Origin: Jacaranda mimosifolia
Taxonomy: Eukaryota > Streptophyta > Magnoliopsida > Lamiales > Bignoniaceae
Assembly (NCBI GenBank): GCA_018894105.1
Contig: CM032117.1
Location: forward strand, 43,696,501-43,760,500
DNA: 64,000 nt
Reading direction: 5' to 3'
Part shown: one piece after another, positions 45,672 through 58,439 of the stretch
How positions within the stretch are numbered: the first letter of the stretch is position 1
How the letters are laid out: every line of letters starts with the position of its first letter
Program-made: the position numbers and the translations under genes
Notes under the pieces: generated by a model
Seen by the model: the letters and a program-made list of their open reading frames with translations, nothing else
Told to the model about the DNA's origin: nothing
Databases searched by the model: none

Positions 45672-46044
45672 TAATTGATAGGGTGAATTATAGTTACCAC
45701 CCTTTAGATTTGATGTAATTACGAATAGGTTCTCGTTTTTTTGAAAATTACAAAAAATTCCTTGAGATTTGTCGCCTTCAAACAATTTAACTTAGCCGTT
45801 AGTTGCTGCTAGAATTTTTACAAAATTGCCATGTGAAATTGATTTGCCGTTAAAATTTCCATGTGGACTTTTCAAAATATTCTTATGCTTAATTACCTCA
45901 AATTTGACCATTTCTTATCTTATTTTCATGATGGAAATACCCTCAAGGGGGTTTTAAATTTAATTATATTATTTATTAAAATAATAATCATATTAATTAA
46001 CCATATCATGACCTTATTTATTAAAATAATAATCGTATTTAATT

Positions 46045-46262
46045 ATTAACAACACCCCCACCCTCAAGCCCCCTACCACCCACTAGCCAGATTTGGCCAC
46101 GGCGGCTACTGGCAATGGCCGTGGCGCTACTGCTACCATGGTGGCAATATGACCACATGGCCAGGTGACTCGTGGCCTGCTGCTATCGTGGCTAGGCAAC
46201 AACAAAGCAGTCGCCAGCCATAGCGCCAAGTTGGGGGCAAGGGGAAGATGGGCAGGGGCTTG
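46045..46262. other. GC-rich islet inside the second MULE
   Basis: About 215 bp of high-GC sequence made of ggccac, ggtggc, ggcgac and ctactg words, in an element that is otherwise AT-rich. No frame resembles a known protein. Possible origins are a captured host fragment or a degenerate GC-rich repeat. Confidence 0.6.
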
Positions 46263-46455
46263 AATTTTTTTTTTTAAAAAAAATTATTTTTTTCAATTAA
46301 TAAATAATTTAATTAAGATATATATTTAATTATATATTTATTGTATTTTGAATTAATTAATAAATTTAAGTAAGTTTCATTAATTATTTTAGAGAGATCT
46401 ATTATTTGAATAAATATTTAATTATTTTAAATATTTTTAATTTAGATATGATTAT

Positions 46456-49445
46456 TGTTGTAACACCCTTAGAAACCATATAATTGATGGAATCATATTA
46501 ATATTACTTTTGCAAATTTTATTATTCATTCAATCATGTTTGAAAGCTTCGGGGCCAAATTGCAGATCAAGAAAACTTAATTGATCAACTTTTAAAAATC
46601 TTGAGGGTCAAAATAGAAATTTTTCGGGTCAAATGGGTTTATTTCATGCACTCACATACTGAGGGACTCAAGTGAAAGCTGAAAGAAAGTTTTGGGGGCC
46701 AATTTCAAAATTCTAAAAATTTTCTTTAAATACCAAACCCCCCACACCTTTCTCTCATTCTCACCCGCACACCTCTCCCTTCCTCCTCCAGCAATTTTCT
46801 CCTATAGACCTCGAACTACGAAAATAAACCAACCAATGCCTTCATCATATCCTCAGGAACACGGTGGTACCACATGCATGTAGGATCTGTCGGTAAGCTA
46901 TCGGAAACTTGTAGCAGAAGATGAGCCATGGTGAAGGGTGGTGAACGGTGCGTTCTAGCAACTTTCGGAGGCGGACCAAGGGTGGGTCTTGATGGGTACA
47001 ACTCAGTGAATGAGTTGGTGACCTCAATTCCACGAATCGGTGACCAACGGAGCAGTAATTAGCGCGGCGGCATGCGGTGATATTGAGGTAGCCAGTGGTG
47101 TTTTCCAGCTAATTGAGCGTCAATACGTTGGAAAAGTAAAGAATTAACTTGAGCATATTGTTGGCTGAGTTGAAAGGCATTGAACGGTGGTGGTGGTGAC
47201 TATATTCGGCAGTAGCTCGCAGCGGTGCTGAGGCAATATTCTCGCCTCGTGGTGGTGGTTTTGGTGGTAGTGTTGGTTTATAGTGTTGAGGCTCCAATAG
47301 TAAGAACGTGGGTAATTGGTTGGAATTAGGGTTAGTTTTGTATTGCATGTGTATGTATATCTATTCTAATTCTTGTAATACATTGTACATTGAAGAACGC
47401 ATGATTTGATTGGAAAATAAAGCCATGCACGAGATATAAGACATGTATGCATGTATACTCTATCAGCCTAAGGGATCTGGATTTATATTATTTTAAGATA
47501 ACTTTGGGTCAATTGAGTTAATTAGAGAATTAAACCCTAATTCTATGGATTTGAGACATAAGCAACAAAATTGGATTATTAATGATAGTTGGATTATAAG
47601 GTCGATTTTGTGTAACGTTGTAAGGTGAATTATACAATTAAGGATCTGATTATATTCCATTCACCGGAACAAGTATGAACCTTGTAAACATTCCAGCATT
47701 ATCGATGTAAATAGCATTTTCCCTATCGATAAAGTCGAACGAAGCCTAAAATACTATATTAATTGAGTAATTCTCGATTTTAGATTGTTATCCATATAAT
47801 TGTGACTATGGGGTCAAAACAAGGATTTTGACAGTAAACCCACTCTTTTGGAATGGTGACGAGGAATTGGATTCCGCAGACCAGTAAGCGGTGATAGCAT
47901 TTCTGAAACTATTGAGGTGAGGGTCCATCACTCTGGTATTTGACTTGCATAAGCCTATTTGTTATTTTTTGCATACCCATATGAGGGTCTAACCTCTCGG
48001 GTACTTATTTTGTATGCCCTATGTGGGTCTATCGATTTGGTACTTATTTTGGATACCCCTGTGTGGGTTAAGCTTGTCTTTGCTCTGGGAAATAATTGAT
48101 TCTTGATTATTAAATTTTGTGATTTGCTTGAACTCTCAATTGTCATATGTTAAATGAATTGTATGCCCCTGTGAGGGTTGCTTCCTTGACTTTACTTCAG
48201 TTAAGTTAAAAGTTCCCGTTCTGGCGCCAAGAACTTCTAGTGTATTATCAGATATCAATCAGTTTGAGTCCGTTTTGCATATCATCTGCTTAGCCTTGTC
48301 GGCTTATATGACTTTGATTTGTACATCGTTAATTCACCGTGTTGGCATATTTGAATCGTTCTATGTTGTTATTTGTTGCCTCACAAGCACACTTGATTTA
48401 TTTGGTACCACATTTGTGTAGCCATGTCAATAACCGTTATTGATGTTTCATATATGTACGGAGATTTGTTGGGCCAAGTGTCGATCCTAGCGAAATGCTT
48501 AGGTATATGGGACACGCTAGAGGTCCTCCTAGGTATCAGCAATACGCTAGGGGTCCTCCCTAGGCTTCAGCGATGTGCCATGCGGTTTGTTTGGGCATAT
48601 GTCATGTACTGAGCTGTCGTGCTTGGATTTGTGTTTGGTTTGGATGGAATAAGGAAAAATCTAATATGCATGTTGTACTTAGATTATTTGGATTGCATAT
48701 TATGCTTGGGTTTTATTTGCTTCTATTTGTACTCTGATCAAGGAACAATAAGGATAGTGTAGTTTTCCTAAGCTAGATCAGGTTGATGGCCAGGCCAAAT
48801 GAGCCGACGACAATACCTCCCATAGTAAACTGGTTGAGTTGGCCAATGGTGATACCTCCCGTAGTAAATCTATTGAGATGGCCGGGTTGTTCGAGCTGAC
48901 GGTAACAACACATAAACTAGTAGCCTTAAATTTGAAAATGTCTTTGTTCTAGTACATTCGTGTTCTCTTTTCAATGTCATGCCATTTATATTCCATTGAA
49001 CTACTAATTCTTCTACAGGACCATTTGCTCGTTGCACTTCCCTCACTGAGTCCTTAAGACTCACCCTCTCTCTTATTCTTCATTTTCCCCAGACATTAAT
49101 AAGTGAAGGACAAGAACTTATGGCTTGGACTGGAGAATCTATTTTGTAATAGATTAGGTGATTTAATGGGCTTTAAGGTTCACCTAATTATTATGCTTCG
49201 ACGACTTAGAGATGTTGTGATATGTTAAGATGGAAGTTTTAGATCTATGATATGTATATAATGTGTTGATTGATATTAGCATGTATATGGTATCTTGTGG
49301 TAATCTGTTTAAGTTGGAGAACGTTGCTGTCTTTGATGAATTTGAAAATTTTCTTATGGGCCTATCGACTGTCTTCTGGATTATAAATTAAGATTGAATC
49401 GGAGTGGCATCTCAACTTAGGGGATATCCTGAGTGGGGCACCACC
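46456..49445. repeat. solo LTR of a gypsy-type element (about 3.0 kb)
   Basis: It begins tgttgtaacaccc and ends ggggcaccacc, flanked by attat(t) on both sides (46,451-46,456 and 49,446-49,451). The flanking sequences join to give a match with the neighbouring repeat copy near 49,663 (tatgattattattttaataa), which serves as an empty site. Features of long plant gypsy LTRs (Tekay/Del style) are the tgtaacaccc start, a gactcaccc-type block (tccttaagactcaccctctc at about 49,051) and an abundance of ggcc- and gtaaa-rich repeats. No internal domain is present, so the element was probably lost by LTR-LTR recombination. Orientation is taken as plus but not certain. Confidence 0.75.
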
Positions 49446-50238
49446 ATTATTTTAATAAATAATATAATTAGATTTAAAATTTTATCTATTTTAATTAATA
49501 ATAAAAATAGTGAAAAATACATATATTTTAAATTTTTTACTTATTTGTTCTTAATTTATTGTTTTTGTTAATTAGTAATTTTTTACTTGTTTATTGTTAT
49601 TTTAGATAGATTTATTATTTAAATAAATATTTTAATTATTTTAAGTATCTTTAATTTATGTATGATTATTATTTTAATAAATAACACAATTTAATTTAAA
49701 AAACTAACTTTTTTAATTAATAAATAATTTAGTTGAAAATACATAAATTTAATTTTTTACTTATTTATTCTCAATTAATATATTTTTTAATTTTTTATTT
49801 ATTGTTTTTATTAATTAATACATTTAACTCAATTTTATTAATTATTTTAGATATATTTATTATTTGAATAAATGATAAATATGTTTACTTTAAATATGTT
49901 TTCTATTCTAATAAATATTTTAATTAAATTTAACTAAATTATTTTAGATATGGTTATTAATTTAATATTGTTTAATATGTAATTCAAGTAATAAATATTT
50001 TATTATTTAATATTATTAGATAAATTTAATTATATACATATATTATTTTAAATATATGCTATTTAACATAATTCGAACTTTTAAGATATTATAACACACA
50101 TAGGGGCATTTAGGACTTTAGCCATCAAACCAATTTTTAGCATTTTTTAGTTTTTTAATTATTTTTCCCTCAGGGGTATTTTTGACTTTTCATATTTTTC
50201 GTCTACTTTCCAAATAGTTTGTCAATTTAAAGCAATTT

Positions 50239-50251
50239 GGGGGGGGGGGGG
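50239..50251. repeat. poly-G run (13 nt) in the right TIR of the second MULE
   Basis: ttt-G13-tgttgtaattt. The left TIR has aaaaaattcc in the matching place, so the run has expanded on one side only or is an artefact. Confidence 0.85.
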
Positions 50252-50335
50252 TGTTGTAATTTTTGAAAAAGCGAGGACCTTTTTATAATCACATCAAATT
50301 TTAGGGATGATAGCCATAGTTCACCCTAATTGATA

Positions 50336-52711
50336 TATATACATGTATATGATTATTAGTAGATCCAACTTTTTTTTCTTTCTTTCTGATATATACCAAC
50401 TATTGGGCTAATTATTGATCCTTTTGGACGGCGTGGTATTAGAGGGCAGTGATGAAATAAGAAATGTCAAATGATCAACAATGCTCTTGTAAATCACGGA
50501 CATAAGAATATATATTATTGATAAGATTTTGAGTGATAACTTGTAAAGAGTAAATTGGCCTTAAATTCTTAAACCTAATTCTACTTTTGTGTACAGTTCT
50601 CACTTTTTTTCTTTTTTCTTTTTTCTTTTTTTAAATTCTGCACATCCTACTCTAAATTAAATTTTGAGTTTACTCCTTGCTTGTGTAAAAAATAATGATT
50701 AAATGCCCATGACTTCAATTTAGAACCACAAAAACCAAACATTATCCACCTCTTCCACGTTTTGATCGTTCTTTCATATTTTTCGTCTTCATTTCACGTT
50801 TTATCTTCTCATTTTTCTCCATTTCCGCAACTACCATTGTTGTTATTCTCCATCTCTTGTGTATTGCTTTCTCTCATTTTCCAACTTGCCATCCGCCATT
50901 ACGCCCAAGAAAAGAAGAAATTCAATTTTGCCCATATTTTTAGAGATTAGATAAGGTATTTACTCAACATGATATTTTATTTTCACAATGATTTCATGGT
51001 TGCGAGATTGAAAAAAAATTCCCTAAATTTATTTGTTTTGCCTCTTATTTTAGTTAATATGGATTGATTTATTTATTAGGAAGCCTAATTTGATTATCAT
51101 CTATTTAATTTCACCATTTTCAAATTTTAGAAAAAAAATCCCTATATAATTTATTTCATACAATCTACAAATGGGATATTTATTTTTATTACTAGTTGCG
51201 TATAAATTTTAAGTAGGTATGAGCAAGTGTAGATAGAATTCAATCATAGGTTTGTTAATGAGGATATCATCATGGTTTTTGATAAAAGAAATCAAAAGCT
51301 TGGTGAAATTTGTGTGCCTACATTTTTAGTACTAGCATCAAGGTTGAGTTTAATCATCTAGAGCATCCAGGCACAAAAATGCCCCTAGAAAAGAAATTTT
51401 GAGGATTTATCAAACACTTATCATTCCAAAGTCTAGGTGTTTCTCAACTTCGGTCCAACTTGTTTCAGTAGATAATTACAAGTCTTCAACCATAGAGAGC
51501 AACACCTTATAATGTTGGTACCAATATAACACATGATTGGTCGTGTGGTCGAACATTATAAATATCAAGATCTGTCTCACAGTATAATCAAATATTAGGT
51601 TTTTGGCAAATTAGATTCGGTAATACTATTTGAATTATAATTTGTATGAAAGGGATAAAGAATTTCTACTCATTTTTATTGTTGATCAAACAATAAAAAT
51701 GGTTAGGAGAGAATCTGAATTATACTCTCATCATGCCCCATAATATTTTCAAATGGCTGTGGAGAGCTCATGAAATCCAAAATTGAGTTTTGATACCGAC
51801 AAGCAATAAAGAAAACTCCTTTCGTTCATCCTTTGATAAGCCAAAATTTGAACAATAACTTCAATTAAATTGACACAATTTGAAGGCACTGCAGTTCCTT
51901 TTACGAGACCGGAGTTCTATTTGATAAATTTTTGTTTTGATTCATAATTGAATAAGTATAGTATTGCGTGCACATAAGTTTGGTAATAAAATTTTAAATT
52001 TTAGTGTTTTTATACCAGTGTGCAGTGCCATGAATTTATATAGATATGTATATTGGTCATGTTTGCAGAAACTAGCATTGACAGACCTACACTATATCTT
52101 CCATTGTTAGTGATATGCTCAAAGGATATGCCAAAATAAAGAAAAAAAAAAAAAGAAATGAATTTTGTCACACTCCCATCACCACACAATAAAAAAGAGC
52201 TAAGATTCTTGCTATGAGTTGCACTTGATTGTTTTTTCACTTATATATTATATTATTTTTAATTATGCACTTGTTGATTATATATTCTATATTTTGTATG
52301 ATAAAAATGAGAAAAATATCATCCAATCAAGGTAGGATTTGAAGAGGGCAACATTTCTGACTCATGAGCATAGTGCTCCATTATATGCTGAATAATGATA
52401 TTTGGATGGTTATTACTTGGATAATTTAGTATTTGTATTGAGTATTTGGATTATGATAGGGGATATTTCTAATTTGTAAAGTAATTTGGATGGTATGAAT
52501 TATTGTTATTTGGACTATATTGATGCTTGTAGTGTATACTAATTAGAAAAAAATTTCAGATAAAAGTTTATATGGAATGAATATTGTTATTAAAGTATGT
52601 GTTACAAATTGTTGACACATCAGCATTTTAATTTCAAGGCATTTATAGTATTCATATATGCATACTAATACTAATAATTTCTAATGCAATAGTGTTCAAC
52701 CATGAGAGAAA
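50336..52711. other. intergenic stretch, no gene seen
   Basis: AT-rich sequence without supported genes. Frames such as 50,762-50,950 and 52,010-52,240 are short and hydrophobic or low-complexity. There is an A-rich tract at 52,140-52,155. Confidence 0.6.
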
Positions 52712-54060
52712 GCGACTATAAAACACTCCAAAGACATACTAGACTATGAAAATCATGTGTAATACATCTAGATTCAAATACCGAAATCATTGAAAATGGT
52801 ACAAATTTCTCAATATACTGTATCATTCTTAATAAATTAGAAATTAAGTTGATTTAATTATTAAAGTCATTTTTTGATTATCAAAGTATGATTTCTTAGT
52901 TCTAGAATTGATACAGTCATGAGACATTGTTTGCTTTTGATAGTGATGTTGAAATGATATATTTACCACATTTATTGATATTTTATATTTGTATGATGAG
53001 AACACATGTGATTGGATATAGGTAGTTGTCTTTCCAACTTTTTGAACACGTACTACCACGACTATTGCTTGAAGAAAACAAGCTTTTATTATATTATATG
53101 GCCTTACATGTTTTACCAATTAAGTTGAGGTAAACTCGACCAAAAAAAAAGCAAGTATAAAAACACTTCAAAGATTTACCAGATTATGAAAATCACATAT
53201 AATATACCCAAAATAAAGTACTAGAACGATAAAAAATGGTATGAATTTCTTAATATAGGGTATCATTCTTAATACATTAGAAACTAAGTTGAATTTAATT
53301 ATTTAAATACTGTTTAATTATTAAACCATGGTTTCTTCGTCCTAGAACTAATATAGTCATGAGACACTGTTTGACATTTGATGGCGATCTTGAAATGATG
53401 TATTTACTAGATATCAATGCTTGATGTAGGCAGTTGTTTTAACCATTTGAAAACGTTCTATCACGATTATTATTTAAAGAAAATGTGATTTTATCATATT
53501 AGATGGTCTTATATGTTGTTTCACCAATCAAATTGAGGTAAATAAGGAAAAACAAATGCAAATATAAGAACACTTCAAAGAGATACCGGACTAGGAAAAT
53601 CCAGTATAATATATCCAAAAACAAGTACAAGAATTGTTAAAAATAGTAATATTTTCTCAATATACGGTATCATTCTTAATACATAAGAAATTAAGTTGAA
53701 TTTAGTTATTTAAGTTATTGTATCAAACATGATTTTTTAGTCCTACAATTGATATAATCATGAGATATTGCTTGTTTTATGATGGTGATGTTGAAATGAT
53801 ACATTTACCACATACATCAATTCTTTTACCAGCATGAATGAAAATATAAGTGCCTGGATATGGGTAATTGTCTTTCCCACCATTCGAACACATGCTATCA
53901 CAACTATTACTTGAAGAAAATATAATTCTATTGTATTAAATGGTCTTATATGTTCTTTCATCCATCAATTGAGATAAATTTGGTGAAAGAAAAAGTGAGT
54001 ATAAAAACACCTCTAATATATACTAGATCAGGGAAATTCAACATAATATAGACAAAAACG
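52712..54060. repeat. tandem array of a 0.41-0.44 kb unit (3 copies plus a partial one)
   Basis: Units start at 52,712, 53,151, 53,558 and 53,995 (spacing 439, 407, 437), each opening with a gtataaaaacacttcaaag-type sequence. Shared internal marks include atatactgtatcattcttaa, gtcatgagacattgtttg, gtgatgttgaaatgat and ggtagttgtctttc, with changes of 10-20% by eye. The last unit is truncated at about 54,060. Minus-strand frames over two units (52,844-53,119 and 53,758-53,961) are similar to each other because the repeat is, and I do not call them genes. It has no similarity I recognise to a known satellite or transposon. Confidence 0.85.
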
Positions 54061-54063
54061 ATA

Positions 54064-57000
54064 TTATTGTATACAGTATTCCACATGAAAGCAAAAATAA
54101 GTAATAAGATTGTGCTAAGGCTGCAATGCCAATATTGCAATGTATTTCTCAACATGTCATTAGGAGGAGCAAGCATTTTTAGATTGGTGAAGATAAGAAG
54201 AGCAAAGGAACTTTCCTTTTCCAATTGCGTGACTTGGCTTGTTATATTGGACTTTACTTGAGCCATTCAACAGGTAACTATAGTAAGTTCATGTAAAATA
54301 AAGTACATTTTTTTTAATTTTGAAGTTTGCAATGCCAAAATCTAGTATTTAAATGCAAATTCGAAGTTTTTTTATCCAATAATTGAGTATCAATAACTAA
54401 ATTCAATAGTACTTCAACACTACTTTACAATATTTCAGTATTACTAAACTCCAGCGCTACTGCACTATTATTTTACTGTATTCCAATAATTTAAAGCTTA
54501 GTACTACTAAAGTATTACTCTATAATATCTCAGTATGCAAATATCTTGAAAAATATAAATTAGTTTACAATACTGTGTTATTCATGATTAGTACTATATA
54601 TATACTATATATACTCCAAAAAACACTTCATCTTTTAACCAACTATATCATATATCAATTTCTATACAAATTTTCACAACAACTAAATCATATCGAGACT
54701 TACTTGTGGTGGTAATATCGTCCTCTATTTCATTCTTAAATAGGTGCTCATTGTAAATAAATAATGAATAACCTAAATAATTATAATGGAGTATGGATGT
54801 ATCCAAATTCATAGGATATGAATTCAAATATCATTGCATAAATATCCATTGGATACTAATACGAATATTCAAAAAGTTAATTGAATATAAATATGGAATA
54901 GTATATTCAATTTGTTTATGCCCCTCGCTATTAGCAAAAGCCAAATTATCTTGATAACTTAAAGTTAAGAACATTGAAGCAGAATTTTGACTCAGTTACA
55001 GATAATAGAAATTGAGTTGATAAATAGAAATAAAGGTTTTCAGGTGCCATATACTCAAATTACAATACATTGGAATTCTAGAATGAAAATTTTCAAGAAC
55101 AGTCAACTATCAAATAACAACTATGTTAAAGTGCTCACTCAAAAACTCAATAATATTCATTTTTCAAAAAAGAAAAAAGCCACCAAGAAAATAATGGCAA
55201 TGAAGTTCAAAATTCCTTGAGCTTTACTTCTCTTAGATCTCTGCTTTGATTTTCATTTCAAGTCAAAATGATGAGCCTTAAGCTACTTCTTTCGCCCACA
55301 ATCTCTAAATGGCATTCCCATGAGACTTAGTAATTTATATGCTTCTTTATCGATATTAGCTGTTGTTGTTGTTGTTGTTATGCAAACATCCATTTCCCCT
55401 TGGCTTTGCCAAGCACATCATAACTTATCTCTGTGAAAACACTCTGTTCGTGGAACCCAACGCTCCAATTACAATTTCCATCAAAGCTATTACAACTCAC
55501 CCTTTGAAAATCCCTTGTTTTCTGAAGTACTAAATTAATGAGCCGATCTAGAAATGAGTACACCACCTATCATAAATAAATGAAGATGAGTACAAAACAT
55601 ATAGTTTACTGTTTACACAATGTCAATGTAATTCTGTCAACGAGTGGAATGTCCATGGGCAGTAATAAGATTGACAAACTTTCATGAGAAATGCATTTTG
55701 GGGGATTCATGGCATAACAATTCAAGTTAAGCGCAAATACTTCAGTCTTCCAATTATTTGTCTACTTACTATTCTTGTTAATACATTTTCGGCAATGACA
55801 AAAAGAAAAGTATGAGGGGGAATCTGAATGTGGCAATGAGAATAAGAAAAGTGGAAAGGGAATCCACTATGTTCAGTAGGAAACAGATAACAGATGAGAG
55901 AGAGGGATGAGCCTGTGGGAAACAAATTTATCAACCAATAAAAATAGAAAAAATAAAATAAAATGAGCATATTTTCGTTAATCTAGATGGCTAAGGAGAG
56001 AACCTAAAAATAAACTTGAAATAGAGAGTTCAAACTATAAAAGTGATGGGTGGAAATAAATTCATAAGATGAAAATTGAATTTGATACTTTTGAATAACT
56101 TCTCCATTTATAAATAATTTTTAATTATATATTAAGTTATAGATATCTTATCACCACCATGATTTTTATAAATTTTATATTAGTAGTGATCGTAACAACT
56201 AAAGCATTATCACAAATAGGATTGTAAATTCAAGCTAACTCTAGTTTTAAAAAAAATTGACTCGAAATTCAAATTCACTTAAAAAATTTTGGGCTCAAAC
56301 TTCATTTCGAGCTTGAACTTATTGAGCTCATGTACTTAGGCTCAAACTAGAGTTCATTTTCTAAATGTAAAGCTCAAGCTCAGTTTCCAACCTATTTGAA
56401 TTCAAGCTCACCTATATATATGACCTAATTACCTTATTGCAATATACAATCTCAAAGAAATAGACAATATGCTCAACTCAGGATGCTCAACAATATACAA
56501 TAACATTCAACACATCTACTTGAGTGAGTATACTGCTAGTGTATAGGTTGAAAGTACTAGAGTCTCCGTGAGATTGAAGCAATGCCACAGGGAATAGATT
56601 GTCAATTATTTAATATACTAATATAAAGACTCAATGGAGCCTGTTGAGCAGGTGCATTCTCCAATGGTGAATGTGCTTCAGGTGTTGGCTTTGGTGTTGG
56701 ACAAGACTGCACTTCAAGTGAGTTGTTCTCAACATTCTCACCTCATGGTATGGCCTGACCACTGCAGTCTCGAGTTGTGGATCTGGTCTGCATCCTCAAT
56801 TTTCCTCACTTTAGATGGGAGTCCCCACAAATAACTACAAAATTTGAAACTTTTTTTTGAAAAGGACCCTAACTCTATTTTTATGAAGCACCATATATAT
56901 AAAAAAAGATATGAAACATTTCAGTATATATAATTAAGGTTCTAAAATTTTGGTACTGCAAACACATAGAAATGTTGAAATCTTGAGTTTTTGTGCCAAA

Positions 57001-57255
57001 ATTATTTGCACGTAATACTAGAAGAAGGTTCTGGCATAGCAATTACAATTTAAAATATCAAAAGTTTGAATTTGATACCATAATTACTTGCATACAATAC
57101 TAAATACGGTTCATGATAAGTTTGTCTAAATGAATAAGAAAAAAGAATTATACATGATTAACCCTACTTATGAATATCATAACTCAAAATCAAGTATGTG
57201 ATTATTGAAAAATCATGCTTAGTAACTGAATATCTATATATATATATATATATTA
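54064..57255. other. intergenic stretch with transposon crumbs, no gene seen
   Basis: No supported genes; frames at 54,067-54,266, 54,987-55,220, 55,378-55,566, 55,722-55,970 and 56,634-56,834 lack recognisable domains. A patch at 54,815-54,927 resembles the end of the element at 27,757-27,876 (tcaaatatcat, cataaatatccatt, gtttat-cccct). A (TTG)n microsatellite is at 55,362-55,378. A gagctc/tcgagctt-rich patch is at 56,220-56,420. Confidence 0.55.
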
Positions 57256-58350
57256 TGTTAACCTTTTAATGATTTACATTATTTTAATTATGACAAAATT
57301 ACATTCCTAAAATTATGTGCTAAAAGCGTGCAATCGAATTATGAATATCTTTCCATATGATCTACAGGAATCTGTTTATGCACTAGAATTTACTTTCCAT
57401 AATTAAAAAATCTCTTGAAGATTTTAGCTTGATTCACATCTCCATAAATTGGAAATAAATTATATCATGTTGTAATCATTGATACATCTGCAATTTATTG
57501 AACCAATACATGTTTACTTAAATATCTTATTTTGTTATTTGATTCCAATGGATACATACCTAAATAAGAATTTATAGTCATTGGATATAAGCACATAAGT
57601 AGGAAAATATACAGCATTGTTAGGCGTGAATCACTTAGTCAGGAAAAGATCTTTGTTAAGTGTATTGAGGAGTTGTGTGATACTCTCATACACGTTTTGT
57701 GCTTAAGTGTTGCTAATTTTTTGTTGCACTTGTGTTTTTGAGGGACCTTGTGGTGAAGAAGGTCAATGGGAATTTGCCTTCAATGGACCTTGAGGAGACG
57801 AGGATAAGGCAATTTGTATCTCGAAAGACCTAGTGGTGAAGAGGGACGGGAATCATACCTGCTCTCGAGAAACCTCATGAAGAGAACAAATCTGCATTTG
57901 GTTGCTCTAAGAACCTCTAAGTGAAGAAACCAATAAGGCGGTACTATCTGGAATCTTCTGCAATATTTTGGATTTTGGTCTGGAAAGAGAGTCTAGAGCT
58001 TGCTATAAGAGTGGCAATAACTCGTGCATCAGTCCACAGAGGTTGTGCAAGTGAATTTCACAGAAGTTCCCCCAGGCTTGTTCACAAAGCAGTTGGTTTC
58101 ACGATGCTTTGGAATCTACCTTATCTCGTATGGGATTCCGATTTAGCTCTTTGCGAAGAGCTGGTTTTCACCGTGCTAGGGTGTTTCTAATCCTTTTACT
58201 TTTTCTCTGTCTAATTATTGTACTTAATTGTAAAACATTCTTACATCTTAAATTATTTTGAAAGGCTAAAAAGTATTTGAGTGATAAACTTCCGCTGCAT
58301 TAAAATCCCTTAGGCCTAATTCGCCCTCTCTTAGGCTGATAATCACTCAC
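57256..58350 (+). repeat. 5' LTR of Sirevirus-type element (about 1.1 kb)
   Basis: It matches the sequence at 63,592-64,000 over the available 400 bp (roughly 90% by eye). The right edge is set by the terminal ...actcaca before the primer-binding site. A minus-sense or plus-sense ORF inside (57,921-58,190) has no known content. Confidence 0.85.
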
Positions 58351-58366
58351 AATTGGCATCGAAGCT
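58351..58366 (+). other. primer-binding site of the Sirevirus
   Basis: attggcatcgaagcta differs at a few bases from attggtatcagagc, the site complementary to initiator methionine tRNA in copia elements. It directly follows the LTR. Confidence 0.75.
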
Positions 58367-58439
58367 AAGTTCTCTATATTATGGTGTAACTATCTGAGTA
58401 AAAGATCATATGACCACTAACACTTTTAGTGTCTTTGTC

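Larger units (their letters stand above)
45681..50326. mobile_element. second MULE-like element, non-autonomous, with nested solo LTR
   Basis: The ends are inverted repeats of about 100 bp: gggtgaattatagttaccac at the left against the complement of the right end, gggtgaactatggctatcat, both followed by a tttgatgt-aattac/gattat block. A perfect 9-bp duplication taattgata flanks it (45,672-45,680 and 50,327-50,335), as in the Mutator superfamily. I find no transposase. Inside are a GC-rich islet (46,045-46,262), AT-rich imperfect repeats with a period of about 220 bp, and a 3 kb LTR (46,456-49,445). Without the LTR it would be about 1.65 kb. Its TIRs differ from those of the MULE at 33,704. Confidence 0.88.

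Noticed and set aside
56634..56834. A 66-codon frame with normal-looking composition
   Set aside because: No domain recognised and no neighbouring exons; left as unassigned intergenic sequence.
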